A DNA stretch of 64,000 nucleotides, from contig JAUSZU010000001.1 of the NCBI GenBank assembly GCA_030817875.1, forward strand, positions 2,170,001 through 2,234,000. Reading direction: 5' to 3'. Both the position numbers and the translations under genes were made by a program. Source of the DNA: Flavobacterium sp. W4I14 (lineage in GTDB: Bacteria; Bacteroidota; Bacteroidia; Sphingobacteriales; Sphingobacteriaceae). Below the pieces are notes generated by a model that made no database searches, had not been told where the DNA came from, and saw nothing but the letters and a program-made list of their open reading frames with translations. This document shows positions 62,202 to 64,000 of this stretch, one piece after another; positions within the stretch are counted from its first letter, which is position 1, and the number at the start of each line of letters is the position of its first letter.

Positions 62202-63611
62202 TTATTTTCTTTCGTTAAACACCCCTAGTTCTGCAATAGCGGGCGGGCTATCGAAGTCTGTAATGGTTACCTTTATTTTTTCGCACCATATGCGCTCGAA
62301 TCTAAAAATACTCACCTTTTTCTCTCCCTCTTTTTTTGCAGCTAAAGCATTCCATTTACCATTTGCATAGTACTGTAAACTGTAGGTAGCTTTTCTGTTA
62401 TTGCCCGCGGTTAGTACCACCATATTACAGGGAACAGCTTTTTCGAAATTCAGTTCATACCATGGCGACTTTACGGTATGATTGGATGACCAGCTCGAAC
62501 CGAAATCATCATCGTTGGCAAAATCCATGATATTCATATCATCACTCCAGCTGCTATTACTTTTTATGTGCTTGGCCAGGTTGCTCGAAATAATCGGTGC
62601 AGCGTGCGCAGGAATACGTGGAAGATCTGTAGATTTTTTATAAATCTGGCCCATTTCTTTAAGTGCTGCCAAAGCGTTATCGTCTATTAAACCATTTTTA
62701 CCGGGCGCTACATTGAGAATAAAATTGCAATAGGCACCGTTGTAAGGAATGATGAATTTGTTCACTAGTTCAGGTACGTTTTTTACCGGAGTTGTTGGAA
62801 AAGACGTTTTCCAGAACCAGTTGGCCTGCAGCGGAAGACAGGCAAGTGCTGGAAGTTTGTTATTTTCTTTAGAAATAAACTGCCCCGCGCCCTGCTCATA
62901 AGATTTGATATCTGTATAAAATAGCGCCTGCGTAGGATATTTTGCTGCATTTAAATCCATCACCAAACAGTTTGGTTGTAATGATTTAATCAGGTAATAG
63001 ATATCTTCAAAAGGTACCTGATCATAAGAAATCCTCGACCATGGCGCGTCCCATCCATCGATAATCAACGCTGTGATCTCGCCATAATTGGTGAGCAGTT
63101 CGGTAATCTGATCTTTGATCATTTTAACGTTAGCTGGAGTAATCTGGTTTGGACGGATGCCATGATGGGTATCCAATATGGAATAATACAACATTACCTT
63201 TAATCCGTTTTTGCGGAAAGCATCTGCATATTCCTTAACTACATCGCGCTTTAGCGGCGTATTCATTACGTTATACGCTGTAGTTTTGGTATTCCAGATC
63301 GGGAAACCACTGTGGTGTTTAGTGGTAAGGCAACCATAGGTCATGTTAGCAGATTTTGCGGCTTTTGCCCACTGGTCTGCATCCAATTTTGGCGATTGGA
63401 ACAATGAAAGGTCGGCATCAGGATCAGACCAGTCCTGATCCATAAAAGTTGGCATCCCATAGTGGATAAACATGCCCAACCCAAGGTCAACAAAATCCTG
63501 TTGAAGTTCGGGCAGTGGTTTATTGGCCGATTTTTGCTGGGCCATTGCCGGATAAATAGATATCGTTCCCGAAACGATAAGCAATAATGATAAAATCCTT
63601 TTAAAGGTCAT
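62202..63611 (-). CDS. GH29-type alpha-L-fucosidase with C-terminal F5/8-type domain
   Basis: The signal peptide ends PAMAQ. The (beta/alpha)8 domain (about 35-350) shows GLGMFIHYGMPTF, TTKHHSGFPIWNTKTTAYNV, and nucleophile Asp185 in TALIIDGWDAPW. From about 350 a discoidin-like domain follows (SPWYELNFEKAVPCNMVVL). It should release alpha-L-fucose from glycans in the periplasm or at the surface. It stands upstream of susC, unlike most loci where enzymes follow; the 141-base gap with a hairpin suggests separate control. Confidence 0.87.
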   Translation of the reverse strand: MTFKRILSLLLIVSGTISIYPAMAQQKSANKPLPELQQDFVDLGLGMFIHYGMPTFMDQDWSDPDADLSLFQSPKLDADQWAKAAKSANMTYGCLTTKHHSGFPIWNTKTTAYNVMNTPLKRDVVKEYADAFRKNGLKVMLYYSILDTHHGIRPNQITPANVKMIKDQITELLTNYGEITALIIDGWDAPWSRISYDQVPFEDIYYLIKSLQPNCLVMDLNAAKYPTQALFYTDIKSYEQGAGQFISKENNKLPALACLPLQANWFWKTSFPTTPVKNVPELVNKFIIPYNGAYCNFILNVAPGKNGLIDDNALAALKEMGQIYKKSTDLPRIPAHAAPIISSNLAKHIKSNSSWSDDMNIMDFANDDDFGSSWSSNHTVKSPWYELNFEKAVPCNMVVLTAGNNRKATYSLQYYANGKWNALAAKKEGEKKVSIFRFERIWCEKIKVTITDFDSPPAIAELGVFNERK

Positions 63612-63846
63612 TTCTCTTTTTTTGTTAGGTAATTGGTGTTAGTTGTTTGAAAGCGTTATTGGGTTACAGATACTTATGAACCCCAATCGATCAACATTAA
63701 TCTGGTTTTTATTGCGGTCTGCTTTCCATTATTCAAAGCTACACCCGACATTGAAAGAATTTGTCGAACGAAAACGTAACAGAAACCTAACAAAAGCTTA
63801 ACGGTATGGTATTTATGAAATAATACGGCTATTTTTAAAGGATAAA

Positions 63847-64000
63847 ATGAAAGATCGTATATATAAGTCAGTAGTGTTGGTCAGCTTTCTGATATTGCTT
63901 CTGGTACAGCTCAGGTTAACCTATAATTCTTACGTTCTGCGCGACAGGGATTATAGTTTGAAAGAAAAAACGCTGATTAACGATGAATATGGACGCAGTA
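63847..64000 (+). CDS. N-terminal part of a sensor protein, probably a histidine kinase
   Basis: Only 51 residues are visible before the window end: MKDRIYKSVVLVSFLILLLV, then RLTYNSYVLRDRDYSLKEKT and INDEYGRS. A membrane anchor followed by a YxLKEKxLIxxEY segment is how many Bacteroidota two-component sensors start. It is divergent to the fucosidase gene, so it may control the second glycan locus. The type cannot be settled without the rest. Confidence 0.5.
   Translation, partial: MKDRIYKSVVLVSFLILLLVQLRLTYNSYVLRDRDYSLKEKTLINDEYGRS

Overview
The window looks like a chromosomal stretch of a Bacteroidota bacterium, most probably Sphingobacteriaceae (Pedobacter or a relative). Support: two SusC/SusD loci with SCKK-type lipoprotein signals, an ECF sigma / FecR / DUF4974 regulatory pair, TPR-HisKA_2 kinases, a Bacteroidota-type histone H1-like protein, DUF4998/DUF5000-type surface lipoproteins, and AT-rich leaders without clear Shine-Dalgarno sequences. 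No rRNA, tRNA, CRISPR array or transposase was found. The genus is inferred from gene content only.

Layout. (1) 1-3812: the 3' end of a Crp/Fnr regulator, a repeat-bearing gap, a DUF1801 protein, an NTF2-like protein and a PAS histidine kinase. (2) 4069-14810, minus strand: a compact glycan-utilisation locus (ECF sigma, FecR, STN-type SusC, SusD, TIG surface glycan-binding lipoprotein, CBM-like protein, GH9 endoglucanase), probably for a beta-1,4-glucan. A good plus-strand terminator just upstream of susC suggests an antisense RNA. (3) 15000-22253: small accessory genes (VOC protein, frameshifted AraC regulator, histone H1-like protein, PAP2/beta-barrel fusion, membrane proteins) and a 0.9-kb decayed, repeat-rich gap. 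(4) 22399-27835: a UBP zinc finger with a thioredoxin-reductase-like flavoprotein, a conserved small protein, an unlisted 59-residue acidic protein, a GAF sigma-54 activator and a lipoprotein alpha/beta hydrolase. (5) 28706-52824: thirteen tightly packed minus-strand genes face a plus-strand regulatory block (GAF sigma-54 activator, TPR kinase, two REC sigma-54 activators), followed by a Na+/H+ antiporter and a chloroperoxidase-like hydrolase. (6) 53403-64000: a second SusC/SusD locus with a GH29-type fucosidase, two F5/8-type surface lipoproteins and an HExGH metallopeptidase, with a divergent sensor gene cut by the window end.

The most interesting part is region 5 together with region 4. 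Four sigma-54 activators share a nearly identical Fis-type helix, and the same AT-rich sequence (core TCGTTRATTTA) recurs in the gaps before the thirteen-gene operon, before both alpha/beta hydrolase genes, before the antiporter, around the regulator genes, and in a one-mismatch form before the flavoprotein operon. I read this as one sigma-54-controlled stress or detoxification regulon: Dps, DoxX, YoaK, an alginate-export-type porin, an isochorismatase-like hydrolase, an amidohydrolase, a ring-cleaving dioxygenase with a MhqD-like hydrolase, a 2-hydroxyacid dehydrogenase, and a second TPR kinase that could feed back on the system. The gene order and the motif are visible in the sequence; the regulatory logic and the physiological role are inference.

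Two genes, an AraC regulator and the MhqD-like hydrolase, are split by single-base frameshifts that could be real or sequencing errors. The gaps hold several families of dispersed repeats.
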